From: Quillaja saponaria
Lineage: Eukaryota > Streptophyta > Magnoliopsida > Fabales > Quillajaceae
Assembly (NCBI GenBank): GCA_029379385.1
Contig: CM055617.1
Span: 558,001-622,000 of the forward strand
Direction: 5' to 3'
DNA length: 64,000 bases
Of the stretch, positions 46,061 to 57,947 are shown in pieces. The first letter of the stretch is position 1, and the number at the start of each line of letters is the position of its first letter. A program made the position numbers and the translations under genes. The notes beneath the pieces were generated by a model. It had not been told where the DNA came from. It was given only the letters and a program-made list of their open reading frames with translations, and did no database searches.

Positions 46061-49000
46061 TTAAAAATAAATGATATTATCTAAAACTATTTAAATATAT
46101 GTATATATTTGAGTGGAATTACAAAATTTTATATTTTAATCCTATTATTTTTATTAAGATTTAAATATAGATATTTTTGTTTACATGAATTAACTTAAGT
46201 AAATAGATAATTATTATTAAAAATAAAATTTGAGCCTAGGAGTAAAAAATGTGTTAATAATAAAATTTTAAGAACAAGTGAGTTTATTTGTATGTGAGAA
46301 TGCAATCGGATTTTCATAAGTTGATCAATAACAACTTATGTAGATTGCCGATTTGATTCAGATTAAAACAGATTGCGATTGGCTCAATCTGCAGTTTGGG
46401 AACCCAAACGCACCCAATTTGCAATCGGATCTTTCCAATCGGCAATCAGAGGTGTCAAACCATGTACAAAACAGGCTCTAAATCTTGTATAGAAATCAAT
46501 ACAGCAAGCAGTACAAACTTCCATCAAAATCCAGAAGCGAATGCATGAACAAATATGTTAGATAAGATGCCAAATGACCTTATGGACAAGCATGTATATA
46601 TCCATGCATCTAATTATTATCACTACCAGATCTATCTCTAACAAGACAGGTTTGCTAGATGAAAGCCAAAAGTAGGACCCATCATCCATGTGATCCAGCA
46701 TTTTATGAATTTAAGTACTACAAGAGAACATTAAAACGAAAAAGTAGGAAACAACATAGCTGGCACAAATCCCTTAAAGATCTGCTAGAAAACATTTAGT
46801 GATAATTTGCATTTACTACCTATTTATCAAAAGAAAGAGTTACATTCACTACTCATCTGCAGAGGTTTTCCAATATCACCAGCAAATCAATAGCATTGCA
46901 ACAACATCTTCCAAACAACTTAAACATGAAATGTTCAAAGCCATAAGAACGGGAGGATTCCCCTGGCAAGAAATATAATTGAGTAGTGATGGATAGGCAA
47001 AGCTAAACCATATGTATATGTGTATGGATATGGATATTCATGTTTATATGTATCATAATAATTACAGCATTCTAGACGTGCAGATAATGTGGAAATGAAA
47101 TTGACCGCTTATGTCTGAAAACCACCTAAAAGAAAATTACCTTATCAACTTTGTTTCCAACAAGCATCTTGATGCAGTCTTGATTTGTCGAATAAAGATC
47201 TATTTCCTTGGCCCATACCTCAGATAGATTTGTAAATGTTTCTCGCCGAGTTACATCATAAACTGTACCAGTTAGAAGAATCTGATTAATTGCAATGTAC
47301 TTGCTCAATGGAAAAGATTTCTTCAATTAACTGGCTAAAGCAGATTGAATAAACAAATGACTCCTGGAATGTTCTTATTGATTATCTCAAGCACAATCAT
47401 ATAACTAGTAAGTTAAGTGTTAGTGATGCTACGCATTCAATATACAGCTCAAGCTCTTCAACATGAAGTAATATTCCTTCTCATATCGACTTTGCAATGA
47501 AGCAAATGCTTTAAAGTTTGACATGCATTCCTTCTTAATCACCCTCTTCTTTTCCTCTAAACATCACTGAAAAGTATGATTCAAATTATTGTTATATACA
47601 AAATAATCATCCACTGTGACAATTAGCTGGTTTATTATGTGAGGTCAAAAACAAATTTAAGAATGATGCAGATGACAAGTGATTTGAGAAGTTAGCTTGG
47701 GGGAAAAATCAAGTCACAGTCCTTTAAACAGCAAGAATGAACTCATTCCCTATTGTAGTCACTCCACAATTTACCATGATTCATCTCAATGCAAATGATA
47801 AAGCAGAAGTAGAATACTAGATTGCTCATAGTAATAAGGTTAGAAATAATTATTTTCCAAACAACTCCAAAGTTCCACCTTTCTTCCAAGAGAATAGAAA
47901 CAAGGCAACGTGAACCCCTTAATTAGCTTAAATACCTTTCTTAAACTTGCCAGGAGAAACAAGGGAGAATTTTCCAGAGTAAATGCTCAACCCTTTATGG
48001 TTTAAGATAAGAAGATAACAAGAATCATTTTGAATGTTTAAACATATAATAATAGTCATATGCAGGTAGGTTCAATATGCTGTCATTGGAAGTTCCAGAT
48101 CTATGGCTAGGAATGGAAGAGTATCAAGATATTAGGAGTTCTTCATAGAACAGCCCATGTTAACATGAATATGTGAACACCATTTTTTACCTTTAAAATA
48201 TCCATTGAACACAATACAGCAATGCCACTGCAGTTTAAATTCATATTTTTTTAATTTTAAATTTTACAGTCCAAGGCGTTGATGGCCAATACAAAACTAG
48301 TCAAACCCCTATGAGATGAGTTGAGAACTGCCTAAGGCAATATTCAGTTCATAACTTTTTGATAAAATATGTAGTCATTACCAAAAAAATTGGAACATGT
48401 TTTGTGAAAACAAGAATAGAACTTACCCATAATGATCCCTTGTGCTCCTCGGTAGTAGGAACTTGTCAATGTTCTGAACCTCTCCTGACCAGCTGCATGA
48501 TTAAACACATAGCATCAATTAGATATATCTAAAGCCAACTGTCATGAGATGTTGAACCCACTATTTCCCTGACAGAGGTAGAACGAATAAACAAATAAGA
48601 AAGAATATGATAACAAATTCATTAAGTGAGACTTCTTACAAAAGCTCCATGATCTCAGAGAGGCAATACTCTTAAGGTTTTCAATAAAGGTATGAAATTG
48701 TGAATTAGAAGAAAATATGATGAATACCTGTGTCCCAAATTGCAAGCTTCAGCTTTTTTCCACCAATGTCAACATATTTTACCTTAAAATCAACCCCTAC
48801 ATGAGACATCAAAGAAAAAAATAAAGCAGTAAAAGAAATGCCACTAGCTAAATACTTAAGGTAATAAGTTCCTTGGGCATGAGACTCGGGAGACATCATG
48901 TTTACAAATGATGAGAGACAACTAGCCAAGAAAAAGCGCTGCTAATACATTTGCTAGTGTTGTTTCAGCTTAAACATAAGTATCATTTACCTCCCAGTTC

Positions 49001-49513
49001 CCACCCATGTACAACCCTCAAACCTCAACAAACAATACAGGAGCAGATTTCACTAGTTCAGCTAAATTTGCATTAAGATTTAAGATACAGATGTTTCCAG
49101 CAAAGGCTGAATTAATAACTTTCAGGGGCGAAAACTACAGATATGGAAGAAAATAAAATAAACCCAATTTTTTTTTATCGTTGACCCAATGAAACCAACT
49201 TCAAGATTCAACTATGCCTACAGTAATCCTATGACAATCTATCAACAACTACCCAAAGAGTAAAAGGTTCGTTCAAAACGCCAAAACCATAATCCTACAG
49301 CAAAATAGCATACAGAAGCAATGAAAATCAATCACTAAATGATCAACATTCATGTGCTTTTACTTGAATAACCCTACCAATTGTTGGCGATAGATCTTCA
49401 AATGAATCGGAGGTGAAACTCAGAAGTAGACTACTCTTCCCAACCCCAGAATCTCCAATCATCAGCAACTTAAATAAATAATCGAATTCGGTATGATTCG
49501 AAGTCGTAGCCAT
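44708..49513 (-). CDS. RABC1: Rab GTPase of the RABC (Rab18) group
   Basis: Six exons on the minus strand: 49513-49378, 48796-48728, 48492-48427, 47262-47141, 45675-45547 and 44815-44708. All use GT-AG and keep frame, giving 209 residues (relatives about 212). Nucleotide-binding motifs are complete: GDSGVGKSS (P-loop), effector region [22 protein letters not shown] (switch II), GNKVDK (guanine specificity) and ECSAKT. The protein ends SSCC, a double-cysteine geranylgeranylation site. It fits Arabidopsis RABC1 (At1g43890) better than RABC2A, for example [28 protein letters not shown] and [14 protein letters not shown]. Rab18-class proteins act on ER-linked membranes and lipid droplets in other organisms; the plant role is less clear. 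Two introns carry foreign-looking DNA: a MITE at 45709-46478 and a GC-rich island at 44945-45190. Confidence 0.93.
44945..45190. repeat. GC-rich island with internal repeats inside an RABC1 intron
   Basis: A stretch visibly richer in G and C than the surrounding intron, with repeated phrases: gcagcacactgg at 44971-44982 and 45102-45113, and atggcagaa(c/t)gcag at about 45032 and 45069. Both strands are open over parts of it, but no known protein is seen. Probably a fragment of an inserted repeat; the family is unknown. Confidence 0.5.
45709..46478. mobile_element. Tourist-like MITE (PIF/Harbinger type) in an RABC1 intron
   Basis: The 770-base element starts AGGCCCATTTGGTATATAG and ends with a sequence whose reverse complement is GAGCCTGTTTTGTACATGG; 13 of 19 positions agree. 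Both ends are flanked by TAA (45706-45708 and 46479-46481), the 3-bp target typical of PIF/Harbinger elements. The inside is AT-rich and non-coding. Subterminal copies of gattgc/aatc motifs occur at both ends. Confidence 0.6.
46031..46055. repeat. (TA)n microsatellite
   Basis: TA repeat inside the MITE in the RABC1 intron. Confidence 0.85.
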
Positions 49514-52500
49514 CACTTTCAAACAGCAACTCAGATAGAACCCAAAATCCCAATCAACAAAAATTATTTGTAGTTGCAGCTGTATGATCTGAAAAACCGA
49601 AAAAAATAAACTTTTTTTTTATAAGAAACCAGAATTCCAAATCCAAATCCAAATCCAAATTAGTTGCAGATTATCATTTTTTTTTTTCTACTATAGTTCT
49701 CTAACAATGTACAGCTATATCCATTGACCAAGAAGGATCAGGAGGAAACTACAAAGATTAAATATTGATAGAAAGATTACCTGAATTGTAACAGAATTGA
49801 AAAGCAGAGACGAAGAAATTAGAAGAATGAAAAGGAATATTGCGCGAGAAGAATAAACTGTCGTGTGAATGGGCAATACAATAAACGGAACCGGATACTG
49901 AGTCGACAATCGGGTTTGCCTTCAACTCGGTTTTTCTTTTTCGATATTGAATGTTTTTTTCTTTTCTTTATCTATTCAATATTATGCATGTAAACGGGGA
50001 AGAGGGAGTGAAGCAACAATATACAGTGTTTTTTTTTTATTTTTAAGGAAAACTTTATTATGGTATTTATTTATATTTACTGACTGAGTATTCGAATAAG
50101 TTTATATCTATTTCGACTAATTTACTAGTTAGAATAAAACAAATTATGTATGCTTAAATTGTTAAATTTATGAATTTTTCTATACACGATATTACATAAA
50201 TATCATTTAGACTATTATTTTGTAGCATTTCTTTTATTAATCAACTTCTTATAGTTTTATCATTTTATTCATATACTAATGAAGATGTTTGTGCTTTTCC
50301 TTTTCATTTGAAGGTTTATTGGACACTGGTCATTAATCTTTTACTTAGTGAAAAATTGGTAGAAATAAGTAAGAAAAAACTATTTGAAATTTATTATACC
50401 ATAATTATCATATTTATCAAAGTTAACACACTTTAGGTGTTACAAATACGAGATAATTCCGCTCCTAAATTTCACATGCTATTAATCACACCATAGCTTG
50501 ATTTACATTATTAATAAAAGTATAAGTAATCACATATTTAAATAGTCTTAATTGTATACGTAACTACACTAATGATGTATATTAAAACCTACTCATTTAA
50601 CATATCATATAAAATTAAAATACGTAAACTTGTATTTTGTGATTAGACAATATTAATTTTTTCAATACAGAAGATTATGAATGATATATGTTTTTTACTA
50701 ACTTATTATTAAATCAGTATAAAAATCAACAAGATTAGTCAAATTAAATAATGATGACATTTTCTTGTAAAATAGTTTTCTATAAAAATCTTGGTACATT
50801 TGGAGAAAACTCTATCACTTCCACTCCCACTTACTTATTGGGAGTTGGTACTATGATCCCAGTGTTTATTGACAAACCCAAGTTTTAGGTGTGTAATATA
50901 GTTGGACTTATTAAGCAAAATGGTAACATTATTTTCATTACATCATTAGCTAATAATTGAATTTCTAATTTTTTTTAGTTATTAATTTTGCCCGCGTAGA
51001 TGACCTGATTTCAACTGAATCGAAAAAAATAATTAGTCTAAATTAATCGGACAAACCTAACCATAAAAAATAAATTTCCCCTTAAACTAATTAATTAAAA
51101 ATTAAACCGTGATGAGCGGTGATAAACAGACAAACGGAACAAATGGAGAAAGCCAGAGGCCAAATCTCCTCTAATTGTCTGACGTGTTTTCCCTTCCCAA
51201 GACAAACATTTACCCAATAATTTTACGCCAGTTGTCAGACCGTTATTGGAACTTTTTAGAATGTAATTATTGTTTTAGTCCATAAGAGTTTCAATAATTC
51301 TAATTTCAGCCTCAAAAATTTTTGTATGTTTCAATTTTAATTTTAGTTTTCAATTGTTTGCAGTGTCTCCCTAACCTACTACCATTAATCAAAAGATCAA
51401 ACCAATCACAACTTAAAGAGTTTACGATACTCTGATAAATTTGTTGTCATGGCTAAATGTTGTTATTTAGAACTTAAAAAATTTCTCAAATTTCTTATCA
51501 CCTAAATTGTATTTAGAATTATTTTTTTTATCATATTTCTTTGCAAAGGACAAAAAATTACCATACTTCTTGATAAACATGTAAATTTTAATCATTACTT
51601 TTAACTAAATAATAGACATAAAAATTTGAGAAAAGATTGTATTTAGGATGCAGTTCACACTTCAAACTTTTTTGGTGAAATAATCAAAATCTTACTAAAT
51701 TTTTTTGAACAAAAAGAATAATTTAACCTTATTTTTTAAATTTAAAACTAGATCAAGCTTTTCTTTCAACTTTCTCAAAATTGACCCAAATGTAGTATCT
51801 CAAATTTTAGATTCATTTATTGTTTTGATCTTTGAAAATTGCACTTTTCTAGTTTAGTTCTCAAATATCTAAAAAAAAATAATTAAAAATTGAATCAACT
51901 CAAAACTACCATGTGTAGATAGAACCCAACTTAATTAATTGATATGATCAAGAGTACTTGAAAATAAAATTTTGTTTTCAGAAAAAATATTTCGGGTGTA
52001 AAATACAATTAAAATGGAATAAACAAAATTTTCTAATAATTGAATCAATATTTTATGTAATTTTTTATTTTATTTATTAATATTCATTTTTTTAATCATT
52101 TTTAATAAACATGTTAGCTAATTTTGTTAGATTCCATATTAATTTAATAGTTGTAACTTGATTAAGAAGTCAATTAAAAAAAATTAAATCATGAAGGACT
52201 AAAATAGAAAAATAAATAAATATTAAAGAACCTGATTAGAAAAATAATTTATAAAGGACCAAAGCAAGAAATAATTTCCATTTTTTTCTACTATGACCTC
52301 TAAAACACGCTATTAATGCGCAATACGCAACCTTTCTTGTTCGTCTTTGTGAGCTCCAACTTCACGTACGCGTATCATAAGCCAACTGGCTCATCTCCAT
52401 CTCCATCTCCAACGCCCTTCACGCCATTACATACAGTAACCTCTTTTTACAGCTAAGAGAGAACCTCACACCACCCTGGTGCGCATTTTGCACTGTTCCA

Positions 52501-52568
52501 TTCTCATTTGTTCTGAAAATCCCAATTCCATTTCCATTTTTGGAGTTGAATATATATTTTTTTGATGA
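49514..52568. other. Intergenic region between divergent RABC1 and polygalacturonase genes
   Basis: RABC1 5' UTR and promoter at the left (to about 50000, with a short aaatcc tandem at 49640) and polygalacturonase leader at the right (52320-52568, with ccatct repeats). Between them lie about 2.3 kb of very AT-rich DNA. Phrases such as ttttagtcc and ggactaaaa recur on opposite strands at 51273-52260, suggesting an old fold-back element. No gene recognised. Confidence 0.5.
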
Positions 52569-55500
52569 ATGAGATTGAATCACGTAAATATGGAATCAGA
52601 GAAAGCATTTATTGGTGGTGCTCTTATTGGTAATGTTATCAGATTCAGATGGACGCTTTTGCTTCTGGTTTTCACTCTGATAACGGTTCTGTCCCTTCAA
52701 CTTTCGACGAGGGAGGTTTTTCCGATATGGGTAATTTCAGCTTCATCAAAACCAGACGTATTGGGCGAGATCTGTGTTGGGTTTTTTCAAGGAGTGCCTA
52801 GGAGAAAAGTCGTGAGGTCGATCAAGGATTTCGGTGGAGTTGGTGATGGGAAAACTTCTAATACCGAATCGTTTCGGAGAGCGATAAAGTTCATGCAGCT
52901 TTTCGGGGAGAAAGGTGGGTCTCAGTTGAATATCCCTAAGGGAAGGTGGGTCACTGGAAGTTTTAATCTTACCAGTAATTTCACTCTGTTTCTTGAAGAG
53001 GGTGCTGTTATCTTGGGTTCTCAGGTACATGCTGGATTTTCTGACTTTTTCTTTGAATTGGATTTGTATTTTCATTTCAGTTTCTAGATTTTTTTGTTCT
53101 GTCTCGATTATTGGCAATGACTAAAACATCCATGGTTGTGTTTATTTGATTCAAAATTTATTTTACTATTAAAAAATTACTTCTGAAGAAAAGTTATTAT
53201 CGTAGAAGTTGAAAAAAAGGTAAATAAAGAGTTTAGGGAGGTCATTATTCGCATGCTCACGCGTTTTCCTTTATTGCCTTTTTCCAGGAAAAGTGATGAG
53301 AAAGTAAGCTTCTTTATAGCATGGGCAACCGACCAAATAATATATAAATATGTATTCATTGAATTGCATCCAACTTTGCTTTGTCATACTTAGGCATTGC
53401 TATTTTGTATTTATGTACTCTTTGGTTCAGTGCTATAGTATATTTCTGGTAATCCTACGAAAGCACGACATGTTATCAAAGTACTTTTTTTATTTTATTT
53501 TACTAGCCATCTGGATACATCAAATCTAAATTGAGTTTTGAACCGAGATCTCTTAAAAGCAATTATGTGGCTTCTGTACCCTTTCAGGGCTAATAATAAT
53601 AAAAAGGTAGTTTTCTATAGCTGTAATGACAGTCTTACTTGGACTTGGAAAAAGTGATTATTTTAAGAAAGCTAGTTTAACATGTTTACATTTAAATAGT
53701 CAGAGTTAATCTAATCTTGTTATTTGTTTCCTTCACTCGTATCCTACCCCTCCAGCTGCTAGTAGTTCCATGAGTTGGTTGAGCCATGATCAGCCTTAGC
53801 TTAGATTCAATGCTAATGTAGGAGTTGAAAGTTTGAAACCCAAATGTTGAACCCAAAATGGGGAAACAATTTGCTTCAGTCAACCCTGTTGGTTTAGGTG
53901 CATTTACAATTTTCTCATGTGTAGATTAACTAATTATTATTATTTTAACTCAGGATATAAAACAATGGCCCATTATAGAGCCATTACCATCTTATGGAAG
54001 AGGGAGAGAAAGGCTGGGAGGAAGACATATAAGTCTCATACACGGAAATGGTCTCCACAATGTTGTCATTACAGGTACATATACCAGTGCTTCTCGATTT
54101 ATTCTTGCCACTTTATTCAAATCCATTTAGCGGTTGTCTCAAATCACTTACTGCGTAAAGGTTTCTTAGACCAAAAAGTGATTAATAAAAATTGTGACCA
54201 GCTTCCCAGCCAGGAAAAAAAAAAAAAAAAAAAGCTAAAGAAAATTTTATATATATATATATATATAACACCATGTCGTTTCTAAATGCATTACATTATT
54301 TCCACTTGGATGTCACAACTCACGTGTTGCGGATGAAAACTTACACTTAAGTCTATGTACGATCAGGTGGAGTTACATATCTGAGTATGATTCTCAAACT
54401 CTTTATGCCAGTGAATGATTCCACATATAACATGGGGAAAAGATTTTTTACGCGAAGCTCTTTCTAGTAGCTAGCCAATTGTTATGAACTTATGTGTTTG
54501 TGTGCATTTGATTAAATATATGGTTTTGCAGGACAGAATGGGACGGTTGATGGCCAAGGGAAGATGTGGTGGGAACTATGGTGGAATAGGACATTGGTTC
54601 ACACAAGAGGCCACCTCCTAGAACTAATTAACTCACATAACATTCTCATATCAAACCTCACCTTTTTGAATTCTCCCTTTTGGACCATCCACCCTGTTTA
54701 CTGCAGGTTCAACTTTCCCGCCTACCCCTCTCATGTTCTCTCGTCTGTACCTTGTCATATGTATCATTTAAATGCTGTTTTTTTTTTTTTTTTTCTTTTG
54801 ACAGGATGAATGTTGTTCTTTCTAAGGGAAAATTAGAAAATTTTGTTAATGACAAGTAATATGGAGAATTTTTGCTTGATGTATTTTTAATAGGAATATT
54901 TGCAGAAACTTTCTGCTTGATCTATAAATTCTACATTTCTCTGTGCAACCCTTTGAATGACGCAATTCAACCCCATACTAAATTTTTTTGGCCCGGTACT
55001 AAAGTTTGATATGCAGTTAAGCACTTGTGATGAAATTGATTGAAAAATTATATATATTAGTAAGTATATAGAATTTGAAAATTGATTACCTGATTTCTCA
55101 CAGTATCTGCCTTTGCAATAATTCTCTGGAGCTAATAATCAGCTCTACTTTGTTTCAGTAATGTTGTCATCAAAGGCATGACAATCCTCGCTCCTCTTGA
55201 TGCCCCCAACACTGATGGCATAGACCCAGGTTTGTATTGCTTATCTTTTATTCGTTGCATTTTGTTTATCCTGCTCTGTTTTTGGGTCTATTTGGACTGG
55301 AGAGAGAGAAAACTGAGAGGAGAAAATACGATCAAATTCTTGGTTTGAGAGTTTACTTTTTGAAAGGAGAGAGATGAAAATGGCCCTCCAAACTTCAATT
55401 TCTTTAATTCCTCTACATTGAGAGGAACATTATAATTTTTACATGTAATGACAAATATACACATATCCTTTCCACAATGTACCTTATACTTTCTTTCCTC

Positions 55501-56332
55501 TTCCTCCACTTTTTTAAACTCTCAAATAAGAGGAATGATATGTATCATTTTTTCTCTACCCTACTCTTCTTCCATCTACTCTCTCTCACCCCTTCCAAAA
55601 TCCAACAGACCCAATAACTTAATGTGTACTTCATCAAATGTATATAGTGAGATAATAGACTCCCATTAATTTTCTCTTTTCTTTTTGACGATGCAGACTC
55701 TAGTACCTAATGTATGTATTGAGGACTGTTACATAGAAAGTGGAGATGATCTTGTAGCAGTGAAGAGTGGTTGGGACCAGTATGGAATCACCATGGCCCG
55801 TCCAAGCACAAACATTATAGTGAGGAGAGTTTCAGGCACTACCCCCACTTGTTCTGGGGTTGGAATAGGTAGTGAAATGTCTGGTGGGATAGCAAATATA
55901 AAAGTTGAGAATCTGCATATTAGGGATTCAGCAGCTGGGGTGCGTATAAAATCTGATAAAGGTAGAGGGGGATACATAGCAAATGTTAGTATAAGTAATA
56001 TACTAATGGAGAGAGTCAAGATACCCATAAGGTTCAGCAGGGGTTCAAATGACCACCCTGATGAAGGATGGGATCCCAAAGCTGTTCCTAAAGTAAAGGG
56101 CATTTCCATCAGTCATATAGTCAGTGTGAATTCAACAAAGGCGCCAGTTTTGCAAGGCATAGAAAATGCATTATTTGAAGGGATATGCTTAAGAAATGTT
56201 ACCCTACTTGGCCTGTCCACATCTGCAACATGGCATTGTGAATATGTCTCAGGTTTTGCCAGCGGGGTGTTTCCAGTGCCATGTCCTCAGTTGCAGCAAA
56301 ATGACACTGCATCCTGGTGCCCATCTTCTTGA
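52569..56332 (+). CDS. GH28 polygalacturonase-like protein, membrane-anchored, with a frame break at exon 5
   Basis: Five exons: 52569-53024, 53954-54074, 54532-54706, 55159-55229 and 55697-56332, about 485 residues if one base is ignored. ATG at 52590 is an alternative start. A hydrophobic segment near residues 28-46 (WTLLLLVFTLITVLSL) looks like a signal anchor. GH28 enzymes cut pectin in the cell wall. The right-handed beta-helix motifs are present: IKDFGGVGDGKTSNTESF, NTDGID, IESGDDLVAVKSGWD and RIKSDKGRGG; the usual GHG motif is replaced by GVGIGSEMSGG, as in a plant clade of putative polygalacturonases. Odd: at the start of exon 5 the frame expected from homologs (DSSTNVCIED) has an extra T at 55708, giving a stop. 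A downstream AG at 55702-55703 would restore the frame as DPVPNVCIED but lose the conserved DSST. Error, disabled allele or acceptor shift. Confidence 0.85.
54215..54268. repeat. Poly-A run and (TA)n tract in polygalacturonase intron 2
   Basis: An A homopolymer of about 19 bases is followed within 20 bases by a TA repeat. No RNA polymerase III boxes of a SINE were seen upstream. Confidence 0.8.
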
Positions 56333-57947
56333 TTTCCCGTGATTGATTCCTGCTTATATGGAAAATATGAATCTTGCTTGAAGGTCGCAAAATTTGAATC
56401 AGCAGTTGGGCGTTGTTTGAGCCGTATATTTGTGCATGCAACCATAAAATGGGTGTGACTGGATAGGGATTGTGCTACATTTGTATTTCCTGCCATGGGT
56501 GACTGAGATCATGTCTATGACCAGATTGGGAAGGTACAAGCCCACAGGTCGCCAATATATCTTTTACCGTTTGGGAGTTGGACCAGTAATGCTGTGAGCT
56601 GTATAAGATGATTTCTCTGTTTTACAAGATGGGCTTTTACTAAGAGTCATCTTTTATTCTGGCATATTGTCTTTGCCAATTTTACTGTTGTTTGGGCATA
56701 ATCTGAGTTGAGAGAGAACCTTGAGCTGAGCCAGCCGGCTATGTTAGAGAGGGATCTTTGACATGTGTAGAACTTAACAATTTAATTCGTTGACAAGTTC
56801 AATCAACAGAAAAAGAGAGTTTTTCAATGACAAGTGCTTTTTAACAGATAGTTAAGATCTTCACATTATACCTATCCCAGCATTTGTAAAGCACTTGAGA
56901 TCTTACCAAGGTAGCCAGAGTCCATTCGGAGACATCTGATAAAGTTTTTTTGTGGAACGATACCCAGGAAAGTGATGTGTTTGTGTTACAATACCCAAAA
57001 TCCAGGGGATGGTGACCATCGTTCTTACACTTCTTGATATCACTGCGGAAGCATAAGAAAAAAAAAAAAAGATAAAGAGGAGATTGATAACATCATATGT
57101 TCATCAAATTACGAATGCCACTTGGAGGGGATTTGAAAGCTTTCACATTTAGTACTTTGCGAATGGTTTTCTTCATTGACGTACAAAGAAGATAGTTGAA
57201 TGTATTACTATTTGAGCATGTTGAACTTGTGGGAAAATGTTAAGTACATGCAAGAAAAAAGGAAATGTTTTCTATTTCCAACTTTTGAAAGAATAGACTT
57301 TTTTCTGCAGACTAATCCCCAGCTCCAATTTTACGAATCTTTTCTAATGTCACAAAGCAGCAATCTGCAAAGATAAATAGCTTTTGTACTGATTCAAAAT
57401 ATTATGTCAAAGATTTTTCTATAACACAAAGTATGCCTTGTGAATCTGTAAAAAATGAAAAACACAAATTTGTAGTATGAACTTCCACCATTCTTTCCCC
57501 AGTCAAATATGTACAGGAATGACCTTGAACATCTTAGAAGAGGTGAATGGGGATGGAGAAAAGAATAGATACAATATGATGGAACCTACAATATGGAAGA
57601 TCATGAACAAATAATAATCCAGCAAAAAATGCCTTCCAAATTTAAGAGTTTATGAATATGACAGCTACCTTTCTATTGATGTGTATCCTGAAAATATTTT
57701 TCAAGTATGACTGTGCAATTGATTTCTCCAAGGTATCTTGCAACACTAACCATATCCATGTTTTCATGTCACCACAGAAATGACAGTTTCATGGGTGCAG
57801 AAGTAAAACAATACTTGGTCAGTGCAAAGTGGAGGTTAACTGAAGAGGCGATGGAGGAAGGAACATTGATGCTTAAAAGTGGTGAAATGAAATCCATTTG
57901 CACTGGTCAAGTTATCACAGAAGTTTTAAATGAACCAGCTAAAGGGA
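56333..57947. other. Intergenic region between convergent polygalacturonase and SWIM genes
   Basis: Probable 3' UTRs at both ends; a poly-A run at 57057-57070. Small frames here have no recognisable domain. No gene recognised. Confidence 0.6.

Noticed and set aside
54085..54235. Possible SINE ending in poly-A inside a polygalacturonase intron
   Set aside because: No A and B box-like motifs and no target duplication were found.
55729..56109. Minus-strand open frame of 126 codons
   Set aside because: Antisense shadow of the conserved GH28 exon 5.
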